This document shows positions 8,536-18,005 of a stretch of 64,000 nt of DNA, piece after piece. Position 1 is the stretch's first letter, and every line of letters starts with the position of its first letter. Position numbers and translations under genes: made by a program. Under the pieces are notes generated by a model, which searched no databases, was not told the origin of the DNA, and was given only the letters and a program-made list of their open reading frames with translations. Origin of the DNA: an uncultured Duganella sp. (GTDB lineage Bacteria > Pseudomonadota > Gammaproteobacteria > Burkholderiales > Burkholderiaceae); contig CAMLRG010000002.1 of assembly GCA_946482335.1 (NCBI GenBank), positions 16,944 to 80,943 on the forward strand, read 5' to 3'.

Positions 8536-9804
8536 TTGTCAACCTGCCGCATCCTGCGCGTCGCATTGTTCCTCGCCCTGTCCTGCGCCGGCATGGCCCG
8601 CGCCGGCACCATCGTGCTGGAGAGCTGGCGTGTCGACGACAAGGCCCTGTGGGAAACCGTCCTGCTGCCGGCATTCGAGCGCAAGCATCCTGGCATCACG
8701 GTGAAATTTTCGCCTACCGCGCCGACCGAATACGACACCAGCCTGGCGGCGCGCCTCGGTAACGGCACGGCCGGCGACATGCTGGCTTGCCGTCCATTCG
8801 ACACCTCGCTGCTGCTGTACCGCCGCGGCTATCTCGAAAAGCTGAACGGCAAGGCCGGCATGGAGCACTTCGCGCCCGGCGCGCTGGTTGCGTGGCAGAC
8901 CGACGACGGCAGGGATATTTTCTGCATGCCGGTCGCTTCGGTGATCCACGGCTTCCTGTACAACAAAAAGATCTTCAGGAAGCTGAACCTGCAGCCGCCG
9001 ACGACGGAAGCGGAATTCTTCGGCGTGCTCGATGCGGTCCGCAAGAGCCAATACGCACCGCTGGCGCTGGGAACGGCGGATGAATGGCTGTCCAGCCAGA
9101 CCGTGTTCACCAATATCGGTCCGAACTACTGGGGCGGCGAGCGAGGCAGGCGGGCGCTGATCGACGGCAAAGCAAAGTTTACCGACGCGCCCTTCGTCGC
9201 CGCATTCGAATTCGAGGCTCGCCTCGCTGCCTATCTGTCCAAATCGGCTCCCGTGCAGACTTATCGCGACACCCAGCTCCAGTTTGCGCAGGGTGGTGCC
9301 GCGATCTACCCCGCCGGATCGTGGGACATCTCCTATTTCAACCAATTCCCCGAGCTGGAACTGGGTGTGTTCGCGCCGCCCTTGCAGCGCGCCGGCGACC
9401 GCTGCCAGATTTCCGACCATATGGACATCGGCATCGGCATCAACCGCAAGTCGCGCAACAAGGCCGACGCCTACAAGTTCCTGGCTTGGCTCGGCTCGCA
9501 GGAATTCGCCGACCTGTACACCAACCGCGTGATCGGCTTTTTCACGCTGTCGAACCACCTGATCGCCGTGCGCGATCCCCTGGCCAAGCAGATGGCTGCG
9601 TGGCGCACGGCATGCGATTCGAATTTCAGGCTCAACGCCCTGATCATGAACCGCGGCCTGCCGAACATGGAAAGCGAGCTGTGGTCGGTCAATGCGCAGG
9701 TATTGAACGGCAAACTCGGGGCGCGCGAGGCGGCGGCCAGGATCCAGAACGGGTTTGCGAAGTGGTATCCGCCACAGCAGGAAGGGTCACACTCCCCCAA
9801 GTAG
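8536..9804 (+). CDS. Extracellular solute-binding protein, carbohydrate type (no cognate ABC permease nearby)
   Basis: The 422-residue periplasmic binding protein has a Sec signal peptide ending near ALSCAGMARA. The start is TTG 8536, with GGAG at 8524-8527; no suitable ATG precedes the signal sequence. The body has the cluster-1 sugar-binding pattern: ITVKFSPTAPTEYDTSLAAR, YNKKIFRKLNL, and the GGAAIYPAGSWD strand typical of these proteins. No ABC membrane or ATP-binding genes follow. The TonB receptor, MFS carrier, second binding protein and two-component pair do, so it may present a ligand to the sensor kinase (inference). Confidence 0.85.
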   Translation: MSTCRILRVALFLALSCAGMARAGTIVLESWRVDDKALWETVLLPAFERKHPGITVKFSPTAPTEYDTSLAARLGNGTAGDMLACRPFDTSLLLYRRGYLEKLNGKAGMEHFAPGALVAWQTDDGRDIFCMPVASVIHGFLYNKKIFRKLNLQPPTTEAEFFGVLDAVRKSQYAPLALGTADEWLSSQTVFTNIGPNYWGGERGRRALIDGKAKFTDAPFVAAFEFEARLAAYLSKSAPVQTYRDTQLQFAQGGAAIYPAGSWDISYFNQFPELELGVFAPPLQRAGDRCQISDHMDIGIGINRKSRNKADAYKFLAWLGSQEFADLYTNRVIGFFTLSNHLIAVRDPLAKQMAAWRTACDSNFRLNALIMNRGLPNMESELWSVNAQVLNGKLGAREAAARIQNGFAKWYPPQQEGSHSPK

Positions 9805-9812
9805 TGTGTTGG

Positions 9813-9845
9813 CCCCGGCATGGGGAGTATGCCGGGGAATTTTTT
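9813..9845 (+). terminator. Intrinsic terminator or attenuator between binding protein and TonB receptor
   Basis: A perfect 9-bp stem (CCCCGGCAT with ATGCCGGGG, loop of seven) is followed by AATTTTTT. It ends only about 31 bases before the receptor start codon. A receptor promoter would have to lie inside it, or the receptor depends on read-through. Confidence 0.8.
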
Positions 9846-9876
9846 GCAGTGTTTTAAAGACCATAAGGAAAAAGAA

Positions 9877-12474
9877 ATGAACGGTGCACCGCTTGGAAGG
9901 AAAAGACTACCGCAATTGATCGCGCTGATGTTCGGCACGCTGGCACTGCACAACGTGCACGCCGCCGACGGCAATGACGCACTGCAGTCGGTGGAGGTTC
10001 GCGGCATTCGCGAAACGCTGAAGCGCAACCTGGCCGAAAAGCGCGATGCGCTGAACGTGGTGGATTCCGTCACGGCGGAGGACCTGGGCAAGTTCCCGGA
10101 CAAGAACGTGGCCGATTCCCTGCAGCGGATCCCCGGCATTTCGGTTGACCGCACCTGGGGCGAAGGCCGCGACATCTTTGTGCGCGGCACCGACAAGAAC
10201 CTGAACATGACGCAGCTGAATGGCCAGTCCGTCGCATCGGCTTACTGGTGGAAGAACGACGCGCAAAGCCGCGGCTTCAACTACGACATCCTGCCGTCGG
10301 AGCTGGTCGGCAGCCTGGACGTATACAAAAGCCCGTCGGCAGACCTGGACGAAGGCAGCATTGGCGGCCTGGTGATCGTCCGCACACGCAAACCGCTGCA
10401 GTTCAAGAAGCCATTGACCGCGCAGGCGTCGGCGGAAGCGACATACAGCGATCTGCCGAAAAAGACCGATCCGCAATTCTCCGGCCTGGTGAACTGGATC
10501 AATGAGAACCGCACCTTCGGCGTGCTGGTGGCACTGAGCCGGCAGGAACGCACCATGCGCCGCGATGGCCTGGAAAACTTCACCGACGCGACCAAATACA
10601 ACATCGTCGACCAGAACGGCGTGGTGACGCCAAACGTCTACGCCTCCTGGGGCGGCGGCACGCCGATCTTCCGCCAGGACCGCGAGCGCAATACTGGCAA
10701 CATCACGCTGCAACTGCGCCCGACGCCGCAATCGGACATATCGCTGAATTACCTCAATTCCGATATGGACATGGACAACAGCAACCAGAACTACTTGTGG
10801 CAGATCGGCGGCCTGGCCGACGCGAACAACAACATCCGCATCGACAACCCGCGTTTCATCCCGAATTCGGACGGCGGCAAGTCGGTCGTAGGCGGCACCG
10901 TGGGGCCGGCGACCGGCGTATCGTTCGAGCCAATTTACCGCGAGGCTTACGTCAAGTCGAAAGTGCTGGACCTGGAAGCCAATTATGACGGCGATAACTG
11001 GCGTTTGCACGCCCAGGCCGGCACCACCTCGGGCTCCGGCGGCAGCAAACATGACCGCAACTTCTGGTTCACTGGCAATACGCGTGCCACCATCAACATC
11101 GCGCCGGATACCTATGAGGTGAAATACCTCGACATGAGCCCGCTCGACGCGACCAAGCTCACGCTCCAGGGCGCCCGCGACTGGATCCGCCGCATGGAGA
11201 GCAAGGAGAACTACGGCCAGGCCGACTTCACGCTGGACCTGGAAAATCCTTTCATCAAGTCCGTCAAGGTTGGCTTGAAATACCGCGACAACAAGGTGCA
11301 GAACCGCCGCACCATCGGTACCGTTGGACCGGGCAGCCCGGGCTGGATTTCCTATACGCTGGCCGACCTGTCCAGCGGCCCCTCGCCCATGATCAGCCAG
11401 GAAGCGGCGACTGCAGGATCGCTGACCCAGTTCGCCTGGGTGGACGATGCGCTGGCCGCCAGCAAGGGCTTCACCATGTACGACAAGGGCATGGTCTACA
11501 AGGAAGCCAAGGGGGAGTATTACCGCATCCAGGAAAAGATTTCGGCGGCCTATGTGCGTGCCGACTTCGCCACCGGCCAGTGGCGCGGCGATTTCGGTGC
11601 ACGCCTGGTGCATACGAAGCAGACCTCCGAGGCCTACCAGGACCTGGACGGCAAGGGCAATTACGTTCTGGGCAGCGTTGGCCGCAGCTATTCCGACGTG
11701 CTGCCCAACGTGAACGTGGTGTACGACTTCCGCAAGGACTTGCTGCTGCGGGCCGCCGCGTCGCGCGTCATGGCGCGCAACACCTTCAGCGACCTGAGCG
11801 CCAGCACGGAGGTGAGCGGAACCACCAATGCCGCCACGGCGGGCAATCCGCTGCTCAAGCCTTACCACGCCAACCAGTTCGAAATCGGGGCGGAATGGTA
11901 CTTTGCCGACGCTTCGCTGCTGTCCGCGACCGCCTTTGCCAAGCAACTGGACACCTTCATCTACACCTCGACCGCGATGGAGAACGTGGCCGGAGTGCAG
12001 CGCCCGGTGACCCGGCCGCACAATGCCGACAATGGTGCCAAGGTGAACGGCGTTGAGCTGCAATGGCAGCAAGCGTTTGGCGCCAGCGGCTTCGGCACGG
12101 TGGTCAACTACACCTACACCGATGCCAAGACTGGCGCGGTGGCGGGCGGCCGCAAGCTGAACGTGATCGGCAACTCGAAGAACCAGCTGAATGCCAGCGT
12201 GTTCTACGAGAAGAACAGCTATAGCGTGCGCCTGTCGTACAACTACCGCTCGAAGTCCTACGGTGGCCTGGACCAGGGCGGCCAGGACGTGACCAGCGCC
12301 TACGGCCAATGGGATGCCACCGCCAATTGGGACATCACCCCGCAGCTGAGCATCTACGCGGCCGCCGTCAACATCGGCAATGAGCTGATCCGCACCAACA
12401 CCACCGACGGCTTGCCGGTCGGCGTGTACGAGAACGGTTCACGCTACAGCATCGGGCTGCGCGGCAAGTTCTGA
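9877..12474 (+). CDS. TonB-dependent outer-membrane receptor (Xanthomonas/Caulobacter type)
   Basis: The 865-residue protein starts at ATG 9877 after AAGGA. The signal peptide ends at NVHA. The plug domain contains DLGKFPDKNVADSLQRIPG, the RGTDKNLNMTQLNGQ segment and the GSLDVYKSPSADLDEG motif, all characteristic of the TonB-Xanth-Caul group. The barrel ends in the aromatic SIGLRGKF, the usual terminal F for BAM recognition. Members of this group import oligosaccharides or other complex substrates across the outer membrane. The neighbouring binding proteins and sugar-type MFS carrier fit a carbohydrate substrate, which remains unidentified. Confidence 0.93.
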   Translation: MNGAPLGRKRLPQLIALMFGTLALHNVHAADGNDALQSVEVRGIRETLKRNLAEKRDALNVVDSVTAEDLGKFPDKNVADSLQRIPGISVDRTWGEGRDIFVRGTDKNLNMTQLNGQSVASAYWWKNDAQSRGFNYDILPSELVGSLDVYKSPSADLDEGSIGGLVIVRTRKPLQFKKPLTAQASAEATYSDLPKKTDPQFSGLVNWINENRTFGVLVALSRQERTMRRDGLENFTDATKYNIVDQNGVVTPNVYASWGGGTPIFRQDRERNTGNITLQLRPTPQSDISLNYLNSDMDMDNSNQNYLWQIGGLADANNNIRIDNPRFIPNSDGGKSVVGGTVGPATGVSFEPIYREAYVKSKVLDLEANYDGDNWRLHAQAGTTSGSGGSKHDRNFWFTGNTRATINIAPDTYEVKYLDMSPLDATKLTLQGARDWIRRMESKENYGQADFTLDLENPFIKSVKVGLKYRDNKVQNRRTIGTVGPGSPGWISYTLADLSSGPSPMISQEAATAGSLTQFAWVDDALAASKGFTMYDKGMVYKEAKGEYYRIQEKISAAYVRADFATGQWRGDFGARLVHTKQTSEAYQDLDGKGNYVLGSVGRSYSDVLPNVNVVYDFRKDLLLRAAASRVMARNTFSDLSASTEVSGTTNAATAGNPLLKPYHANQFEIGAEWYFADASLLSATAFAKQLDTFIYTSTAMENVAGVQRPVTRPHNADNGAKVNGVELQWQQAFGASGFGTVVNYTYTDAKTGAVAGGRKLNVIGNSKNQLNASVFYEKNSYSVRLSYNYRSKSYGGLDQGGQDVTSAYGQWDATANWDITPQLSIYAAAVNIGNELIRTNTTDGLPVGVYENGSRYSIGLRGKF

Positions 12475-12485
12475 CCCGCAGCCAC

Positions 12486-12509
12486 GCCTCCTCCCGGCCG
12501 GGGGGAGGC
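12486..12509 (+). other. GC-rich stem-loop between receptor and MFS genes
   Basis: A 10-bp stem (GCCTCCTCCC pairing with GGGGGGAGGC, one G-U pair) closes a GGCC loop. No T-tract follows, so it is more likely an mRNA-stabilising or processing structure than a terminator. Confidence 0.45.
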
Positions 12510-12535
12510 TTCCCCACTTCGCTTTCCGGATTCAC

Positions 12536-13852
12536 ATGAACAAAGAACAGACCTTCGAGATGGCCGGCGCCCAGGCCGTCCCAGGCGCCAGCGTGGCAGT
12601 TGCGATGACTTTCATCGGCCTGATGTTTTTCATCCTCGGCTGCGCAACCTGGCTGAATGGATCGCTGATCCCCTTCCTCAAGATCGCCTGCGACCTGAAC
12701 AACTTCCAGTCCCTGTGGGTCACGTTCGCGTTCTACATCGCCTATACCCTGATGGCTTTGCCGTCAGCGGCCGTGCTGCGCCGCACCGGCTATCGGACCG
12801 GCATGTCGCTCGGGCTGGGTGTCATGGCGCTGGGGGCCATGCTGTTCATTCCCGCCGCGCGCGCCACCTCTTACCCGCTGTTCCTGCTGGCGCTGTTCAC
12901 CCTCGCCAGCGGCATGACGCTGATGCAGACCGCGATCAATCCCTACATCGTCTGTATCGGCGCGCGCGAGAGTGCCGCCATGCGCATCAGCATCATGGGG
13001 CTGTTCAACAAAACCGCCGGCGTGCTGGTGCCGCTGGCGTTCAGTGGCCTGATCCTGTCCGATATCGGCAATCTCGGCGGCGCAGGTGATGATCCGCAGC
13101 AGCGCAGCCAGCTGGCGCAGCGCCTGGTGTTCCCATATGCCCTGATGGCGGGCGGCCTGCTGGCGATGGCCGTGGTGGTGCGGCTTGCCCCCTTGCGCGA
13201 AATCCCCGGCCAGCGGCAGGCCGACGAGGAAGGCGGTTCGCGCTGGGGCGTCCTGCAGTTTCCTCAGCTGGTGCTGGGCGCGCTGGCCCTGTTCGTGTAC
13301 GTCGGCGTGGAAGTGATCGCAGGCGACACCATCGGCCTTTACGGACATGGCCTGAAGGTCGGAAACTTTGGCATCCTCACGTCCTACACCATGGGCTTCA
13401 TGGTGGCAGGCTACATCGTCGGCATCGTGGCGATCCCGCGCTGGCTTTCTCAGAAACGGGCCCTGTTGCTGTCCGCCGTCTGCGGATTGCTGTTCTCCGT
13501 CGGCGTGGTGCAAGGTTCCGCCACCGGCAGCGGCCTGTCGCAAGCGATGCTGGGCTGGCTCGGCGTGCCTGCCGTGCCGGATACGGTCATGTACCTTGCC
13601 ATGCTGGGCTTTGCCAACGCCCTGGTGTGGCCGGCAATCTGGCCGCTGGCGCTGGAAGGCCTGGGCCGCTACACCGCCAGCGGTTCCGCCTTGCTGATCA
13701 TGGGTATCGCCGGCGGGGCGCTGTTGCCCATGCTGTACGGGCATCTGTCGGACCGCTCCGGCGCGCAGGCCGCCTACTGGCTGCTGTTGCCCTGCTACGC
13801 GCTGATCCTGTTCTACGCCGTAAAAGGACACAAAATGACCTCATGGAGATAG
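12536..13852 (+). CDS. MFS sugar transporter, FucP/GluP-like
   Basis: The 438-residue protein has about 12 hydrophobic segments and belongs to the fucose/glucose-galactose:H+ symporter branch. Family features are FILGCATWLNGSLIPFLK in helix 1, LMQTAINPYI between helices 4 and 5, and FANALVWPAIWPLALEGLG late in the protein. It probably carries a monosaccharide across the inner membrane after the TonB receptor and periplasmic hydrolysis. It is followed 31 bases later by the second solute-binding gene and the two-component system, all in one orientation. Confidence 0.87.
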   Translation: MNKEQTFEMAGAQAVPGASVAVAMTFIGLMFFILGCATWLNGSLIPFLKIACDLNNFQSLWVTFAFYIAYTLMALPSAAVLRRTGYRTGMSLGLGVMALGAMLFIPAARATSYPLFLLALFTLASGMTLMQTAINPYIVCIGARESAAMRISIMGLFNKTAGVLVPLAFSGLILSDIGNLGGAGDDPQQRSQLAQRLVFPYALMAGGLLAMAVVVRLAPLREIPGQRQADEEGGSRWGVLQFPQLVLGALALFVYVGVEVIAGDTIGLYGHGLKVGNFGILTSYTMGFMVAGYIVGIVAIPRWLSQKRALLLSAVCGLLFSVGVVQGSATGSGLSQAMLGWLGVPAVPDTVMYLAMLGFANALVWPAIWPLALEGLGRYTASGSALLIMGIAGGALLPMLYGHLSDRSGAQAAYWLLLPCYALILFYAVKGHKMTSWR

Positions 13853-13883
13853 AATTGCCGGATCGTTATCTGCTGGAGTAGGT

Positions 13884-15215
13884 GTGCCCAAGTCCGAACG
13901 GCGTCTGCAGATCGCGCGCCTGGCGCGCCTGCTTGCACTTCCCCTGTTGCTGATGTCCGTGCAATGCCGCGCCGCGGCCGGGCCGTCGCTGCAGGTGCTG
14001 CACTGGTGGACGTCGGCCGGCGAGCGTCATGCCGCCAACGTGCTGGCGGCGCGCCTGGCCGATGAAGGCATCAGCTGGCAGGATGCCGCCATCCCGGGCG
14101 GCGCCGGACTCGGTGCCGGCAAGGTGCTGCGCAGCCGCGTCCTGGCGGGCAACGCCCCGGACGCGACCCAGATCATCGGCGTTTCCATCGGCGAGTGGGC
14201 GGAACTTGGCTTGCTGTTGGAACTCGATAGCGTGGCCAGCGCCGGCAACTGGGACAAGGTGCTGTTTCCCACGGTGCGCGAGCTGGTCCGGCATCGCGGC
14301 CATGTGGTGGCTGCGCCTCTTGGCATCCACCGTATCAACACCCTGTTCTACAACCGCAAGCTGTTCGCGCGCCTGAATATCGCGCCGCCAGCCAATTGGC
14401 CGGAGTTTGAACGGGCCGCGCGGCAATTGCGCTCTGCCGGCATCGCCCCCCTGGTGCAGAGCAGCGAGCCGTGGCAGGTTGCCACGCTGTTCGAAAACCT
14501 CCTGCTGGCAAGCGGCGGGCCGGAGTACTACCGCGAACTGTTCGTGCGGCAGAATCCGCAGGCGGCCTCCGATCCGCGCCTGGCGCAGGCATTGCAGCGC
14601 TTGCGGGCGATGAAGGGGTGGATGCTCAACCCGGCGGAGGAGCAGCCGTGGACCGAGGCGATCAAGCGGTTCGTGCGCGGCGAAGCCGCGATGTTTGTGA
14701 TGGGCGACTGGGCCAAGGCCGAACTGACGGAGCTTGGACAGGCGATCGATGCGGATTTCGCCTGTATCCCGCTGCCGGGCACCGACAAGTACCATCTCTA
14801 CAGCGTCGACACGCTGGCCATGTTCGTCAACGACTACGCCCACCAGTCCGCGCAGGAAAAGCTGGCAAAAACCGTCATGTCGCCGCTGGCGCAACAGCAG
14901 TACAGCGCCGCCAAAGGCTCGGTGCCGGTGCGGCGCGATGCCAGCCAGACGGCAATGGACAGCTGCGCGCGCTCCTCATGGCGCGGTTTCGCGCGCGGCA
15001 CGGCGGGGCTGGCACCCAGCCTGGTGCATCGCATGGCCGCCGACGAGGAAAGCCGCGACGCCGTGATCGCCGAATTGCACCGCTTCTACCTGGATGACGG
15101 CATCGCGCCGGCCGAAACGCAGCGCCGTCTGGCCGGTCTGCTGCGCACCCTGAACCTTCGCTCCCACAAACCGCAAGGAAGCCCACATGGCACGCAAGAT
15201 CCTGATCGTCGATGA
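13884..15215 (+). CDS. Second extracellular solute-binding protein, carbohydrate type
   Basis: The 443-residue protein starts at GTG 13884, with GGAG at 13875-13878. An N-terminal signal segment (LARLLALPLLLMSVQCRA) leads into LQVLHWWTSAGERHAANVLA, the usual opening of sugar ABC binding proteins. INTLFYNRKLF, WPEFERAARQL and AAMFVMGDWAK follow. It is a different subfamily from the 8536 protein. Its last 29 bases overlap the response-regulator gene in another frame, tying its expression to the signalling pair. No permease is present. A role as periplasmic sensor partner of the kinase is plausible but unproven. Confidence 0.85.
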   Translation: MPKSERRLQIARLARLLALPLLLMSVQCRAAAGPSLQVLHWWTSAGERHAANVLAARLADEGISWQDAAIPGGAGLGAGKVLRSRVLAGNAPDATQIIGVSIGEWAELGLLLELDSVASAGNWDKVLFPTVRELVRHRGHVVAAPLGIHRINTLFYNRKLFARLNIAPPANWPEFERAARQLRSAGIAPLVQSSEPWQVATLFENLLLASGGPEYYRELFVRQNPQAASDPRLAQALQRLRAMKGWMLNPAEEQPWTEAIKRFVRGEAAMFVMGDWAKAELTELGQAIDADFACIPLPGTDKYHLYSVDTLAMFVNDYAHQSAQEKLAKTVMSPLAQQQYSAAKGSVPVRRDASQTAMDSCARSSWRGFARGTAGLAPSLVHRMAADEESRDAVIAELHRFYLDDGIAPAETQRRLAGLLRTLNLRSHKPQGSPHGTQDPDRR

Positions 15216-15900
15216 CGACCAAAAAACCAGATTGCTGCTCAAGGCCTACCTGGAAAAGAACCAGTACGAGGTGATCCTGTCGCATGACGGCGAGAGTTTC
15301 CTGGCCGCGCTGCAATCGCATGCCGAGCAGCTGTCGCTGGTGATCCTGGACGTGATGCTGCCCGATACCGACGGCTTTGCGCTGTGCCGCATTGTGCGCA
15401 AGCGCTCCAACCTGCCCATCATCATGCTGACGGCCAGCTCGGACGAGACCGACCGCGTGGTGGGGTTGGAGCTGGGCGCCGACGATTACATCGCCAAGCC
15501 TTACAGCCCACGCGAACTGCTGGCGCGCATCAAGGCCATCCTGCGCCGCGCCGGGGCGGAACCGGCGCAGACGGTGCGCGCCTACCACTTCAACGGCTTC
15601 ACGCTGGACGTGGCGGAACGCACAGTGGTGGACAGCGCAGGCAACCCGCTGGCGCTGACCGGCCTCGATTTCCAGCTGCTGAAATACTTCGTCGAACATC
15701 CTGGCACGGTGCTGGACCGCAGCCTGCTGTGCGAAGAGACGCGTGGCCGCGATGCCGGGCCGCTCGACCGCTCGCTCGACGTCCAGATCAGCCGCCTGCG
15801 GCTGCGGCTCAATGACGACGGCAAGCAACCGATGCTGATCAAGACCGTGCGCGGCGCCGGTTATGTATTCTCCGCCACGGTGGCGGTGACGCATGCGTAA
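15187..15900 (+). CDS. OmpR-family response regulator
   Basis: The 237-residue protein has a receiver domain with acidic residues in LIVDDD, phospho-acceptor Asp55 in LVILDVMLPD, the Thr/Ser of MLTAS and Lys105 in IAKPYSP. A C-terminal winged helix ends in IKTVRGAGYVF. AAGGA precedes ATG 15187, which lies inside the end of the binding-protein gene. The kinase starts eight bases before its stop. It probably controls the upstream transport genes through the GTAA repeats at 8294-8391 (inference). Confidence 0.95.
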   Translation: MARKILIVDDDQKTRLLLKAYLEKNQYEVILSHDGESFLAALQSHAEQLSLVILDVMLPDTDGFALCRIVRKRSNLPIIMLTASSDETDRVVGLELGADDYIAKPYSPRELLARIKAILRRAGAEPAQTVRAYHFNGFTLDVAERTVVDSAGNPLALTGLDFQLLKYFVEHPGTVLDRSLLCEETRGRDAGPLDRSLDVQISRLRLRLNDDGKQPMLIKTVRGAGYVFSATVAVTHA

Positions 15901-17332
15901 ATTCTGGCCGCAATCGCTGCTGGCGCGGCTGTCCCTGGTCATGGTGGCCGGATTGCTGTTGACCCAGGTGGCCGGCAGCGTACTGTGGACCATGCAGTTG
16001 CGCGACAAGACCGAGGCCGACGTGAAATCGGCCGCGCAATACCTGGGGCAGGGCGCGGCCAGCTCGATCCGGTTTTTCCGCAGCCTGCCTCCGAGCTACC
16101 GCAGCCTCCTGATCCAGCAGTTCCGCGAAATGGGCGGCACGCGTTTCTACGTTGCGCTGAACCGTGGCGAGGTCGCGGTGCAGCAGATTGCTCCGCAGCC
16201 GCTGGCACAGACCGCGCTTGACGCGCTGGCAGCCACGCTGCGCAAGGATCTGGCCGGCGATGGCGCGCTGCGCCTGGCGTTTGCCTGGCCCGACCAGTTG
16301 GCGGTTTCCCCCGACGGTATCCGCGTGGGCGACTTGCCGGAAGCCTGGGTGCGCCACATCCTGCTGCTCAAGCCGGACCCGGCGCCGATCCTGGTGATCC
16401 AGACCGAACTGGAGCCGGGCAACTGGCTATATCTCGCCACCCTCATGCCCAACCCCTACTTCCTGAACAGTAACGACCCGCTGTCGCCGGATAAGCTGGT
16501 GGTGCAAGGCGTGTCGCTGGCGGTGCTGTTGCTGCTGTCTTTCCTGGTGGTGCGCTCGATCACGCGTCCGCTGGCCGCGTTGTCGGACGCCGCCGAAGCC
16601 TTTGGCAAGGATGAACACGCGCCGGCGCTGCCCGAGTCCGGCAGTCGCGAATTCGTCAACACGGCGCGTGCCTTCGGCGCCATGCGAGAGCGCATCGCCA
16701 AATACATCAAGGACCGAGAACGCCTGTTCATATCAATTTCGCACGACTTGCGCACGCCGATCACACGCCTGAAGCTGCGCGCCGAATTGCTCGACGACGA
16801 TGCTTTGCGCACAGAATTCGAAGAAGACCTGGATGAACTGGATATGATGGTCAAGGGCGCGCTGCAATGCGTGAAGGACAGCGACATCCACGAGAACCCG
16901 ACGGAAGTGAAACTGGATGCGCTGATCCGCCGCCTGGTACGCAGCGCGCAGCTCGCGGGACACAGTGTCGCCTACCAGGACAGCGGCATCGCCGTGCGCG
17001 GCAAGCCGCTGGCACTCAAACGCGCCATCGGCAACCTGCTGGACAATGCCTTGTTTTACGGCGAACGCGCGCAAATCAGTGTGCGTTCAACCGAAGGCTG
17101 GACTGAGATTTCGGTGCGCGACCACGGTCCCGGCGTGCCGGAAGAGGCGATATCGAGCCTGCTGGAGCCTTATGTGCGCCTGTCGCACGGGCGCGAACGC
17201 AACGACGCCGGCATGGGCCTGGGCCTCGGTATCGCGCGCGGCATCGTGGAAGGGCATGGCGGCCAGCTGCTGCTGGCCAACCACCCGGGCGGCGGACTGG
17301 ATGCGGTGATCCGTCTGCCCGCCGGCGCTTAG
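15893..17332 (+). CDS. EnvZ-like sensor histidine kinase
   Basis: The 479-residue membrane kinase has TM1 at about 10-35, a periplasmic domain of roughly 165 residues, TM2 at about 203-221 and a HAMP region to about 275. The phosphorylated histidine is His284 in SISHDLRTPITRLKL. The ATPase domain has the N box NLLDNALFYG, DHGPGVP and GMGLGLGIARG. The large periplasmic domain could read a solute-bound binding protein. It overlaps its regulator by eight bases, and its TAG stop overlaps the stop of the convergent hpt gene. Confidence 0.94.
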   Translation: MRKFWPQSLLARLSLVMVAGLLLTQVAGSVLWTMQLRDKTEADVKSAAQYLGQGAASSIRFFRSLPPSYRSLLIQQFREMGGTRFYVALNRGEVAVQQIAPQPLAQTALDALAATLRKDLAGDGALRLAFAWPDQLAVSPDGIRVGDLPEAWVRHILLLKPDPAPILVIQTELEPGNWLYLATLMPNPYFLNSNDPLSPDKLVVQGVSLAVLLLLSFLVVRSITRPLAALSDAAEAFGKDEHAPALPESGSREFVNTARAFGAMRERIAKYIKDRERLFISISHDLRTPITRLKLRAELLDDDALRTEFEEDLDELDMMVKGALQCVKDSDIHENPTEVKLDALIRRLVRSAQLAGHSVAYQDSGIAVRGKPLALKRAIGNLLDNALFYGERAQISVRSTEGWTEISVRDHGPGVPEEAISSLLEPYVRLSHGRERNDAGMGLGLGIARGIVEGHGGQLLLANHPGGGLDAVIRLPAGA

Positions 17333-17910
17333 CGCGTGCTCAAGTCGTCCGGGTTGATGGCCCACAGGCCCGGCAGGTTGCGCCAATAGCCATAGGCATC
17401 CATGCCGAAGCCGACCACGAAGCGGTTCGGGATGGTCAGGCCGACCAGGTCCGCCTTCACCGGCTTGGTCTTGCCGATATTCTTGTCGCAGAACACGGCG
17501 ATGATGACTTCCTTGGCGCCCATTTCCAGCAGGCGTTCCTTGACGTGGGCCAGGGTTTCGCCTTCGTCCAGGATGTCGTCCAGCACAATCACCGTGCGGC
17601 CCGATACGGTCGGGCGCGGCACCACTTTCCACACCACCTTGCCGCCCTGGTCTTCATCGCCGTAGCGGCTGACGTGGATGTAGTCGAATTCGAGCGGGAA
17701 GGTGAGCTGCGGCAGCAGGTTGCCGGTGAACACCACGGCGCCGCCCATGACGCCCAGTACCAGCGGGAATTCCTGTCTGGAAGGATCGCCGAACCGGTCG
17801 TTCAGCGTGCCGGCCATGCGGCTGACCGCCGCCTGCACCGTTTCCTGGTCGAACAGCTCTTCCGCGTTGTCGAGCAGCGCGCGGGCGCGGTTGTGGTGAA
17901 AGTCTTGCAT
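17329..17910 (-). CDS. hpt: Hypoxanthine-guanine phosphoribosyltransferase
   Basis: The 193-residue purine salvage enzyme converts hypoxanthine or guanine plus PRPP to IMP or GMP. The PRPP loop VIVLDDILDEGETL is unmistakable, preceded by the LGVMGGAVVFTGNL region, and KADLVGLTIPNRFVVGFG completes the base-binding part. It converges on the kinase gene with a four-base overlap. The 95 bases upstream (17911-18005) separate it from the CoA-ligase-like gene and show nothing I can name. Confidence 0.93.
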   Translation of the reverse strand: MQDFHHNRARALLDNAEELFDQETVQAAVSRMAGTLNDRFGDPSRQEFPLVLGVMGGAVVFTGNLLPQLTFPLEFDYIHVSRYGDEDQGGKVVWKVVPRPTVSGRTVIVLDDILDEGETLAHVKERLLEMGAKEVIIAVFCDKNIGKTKPVKADLVGLTIPNRFVVGFGMDAYGYWRNLPGLWAINPDDLSTR

Positions 17911-18005
17911 GATGATTCTGAAGCAGGTGAAGAATGGCTCAATTATCCCGCCATTCCGCCGCCCGCCCTAGGAACAGTTGGATTTACGCCACACGCCGTA
18001 TCATC

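Noticed and set aside
9907..12309. An 800-codon open frame on the minus strand, opposite the TonB receptor
   Set aside because: It is antisense to a clearly recognisable receptor, its translation is His/Arg/Val-rich with no domain, and such long shadow frames are common in GC-rich DNA.
12486..12509. Stem-loop as an intrinsic terminator of the TonB receptor gene
   Set aside because: No T-tract follows the stem.
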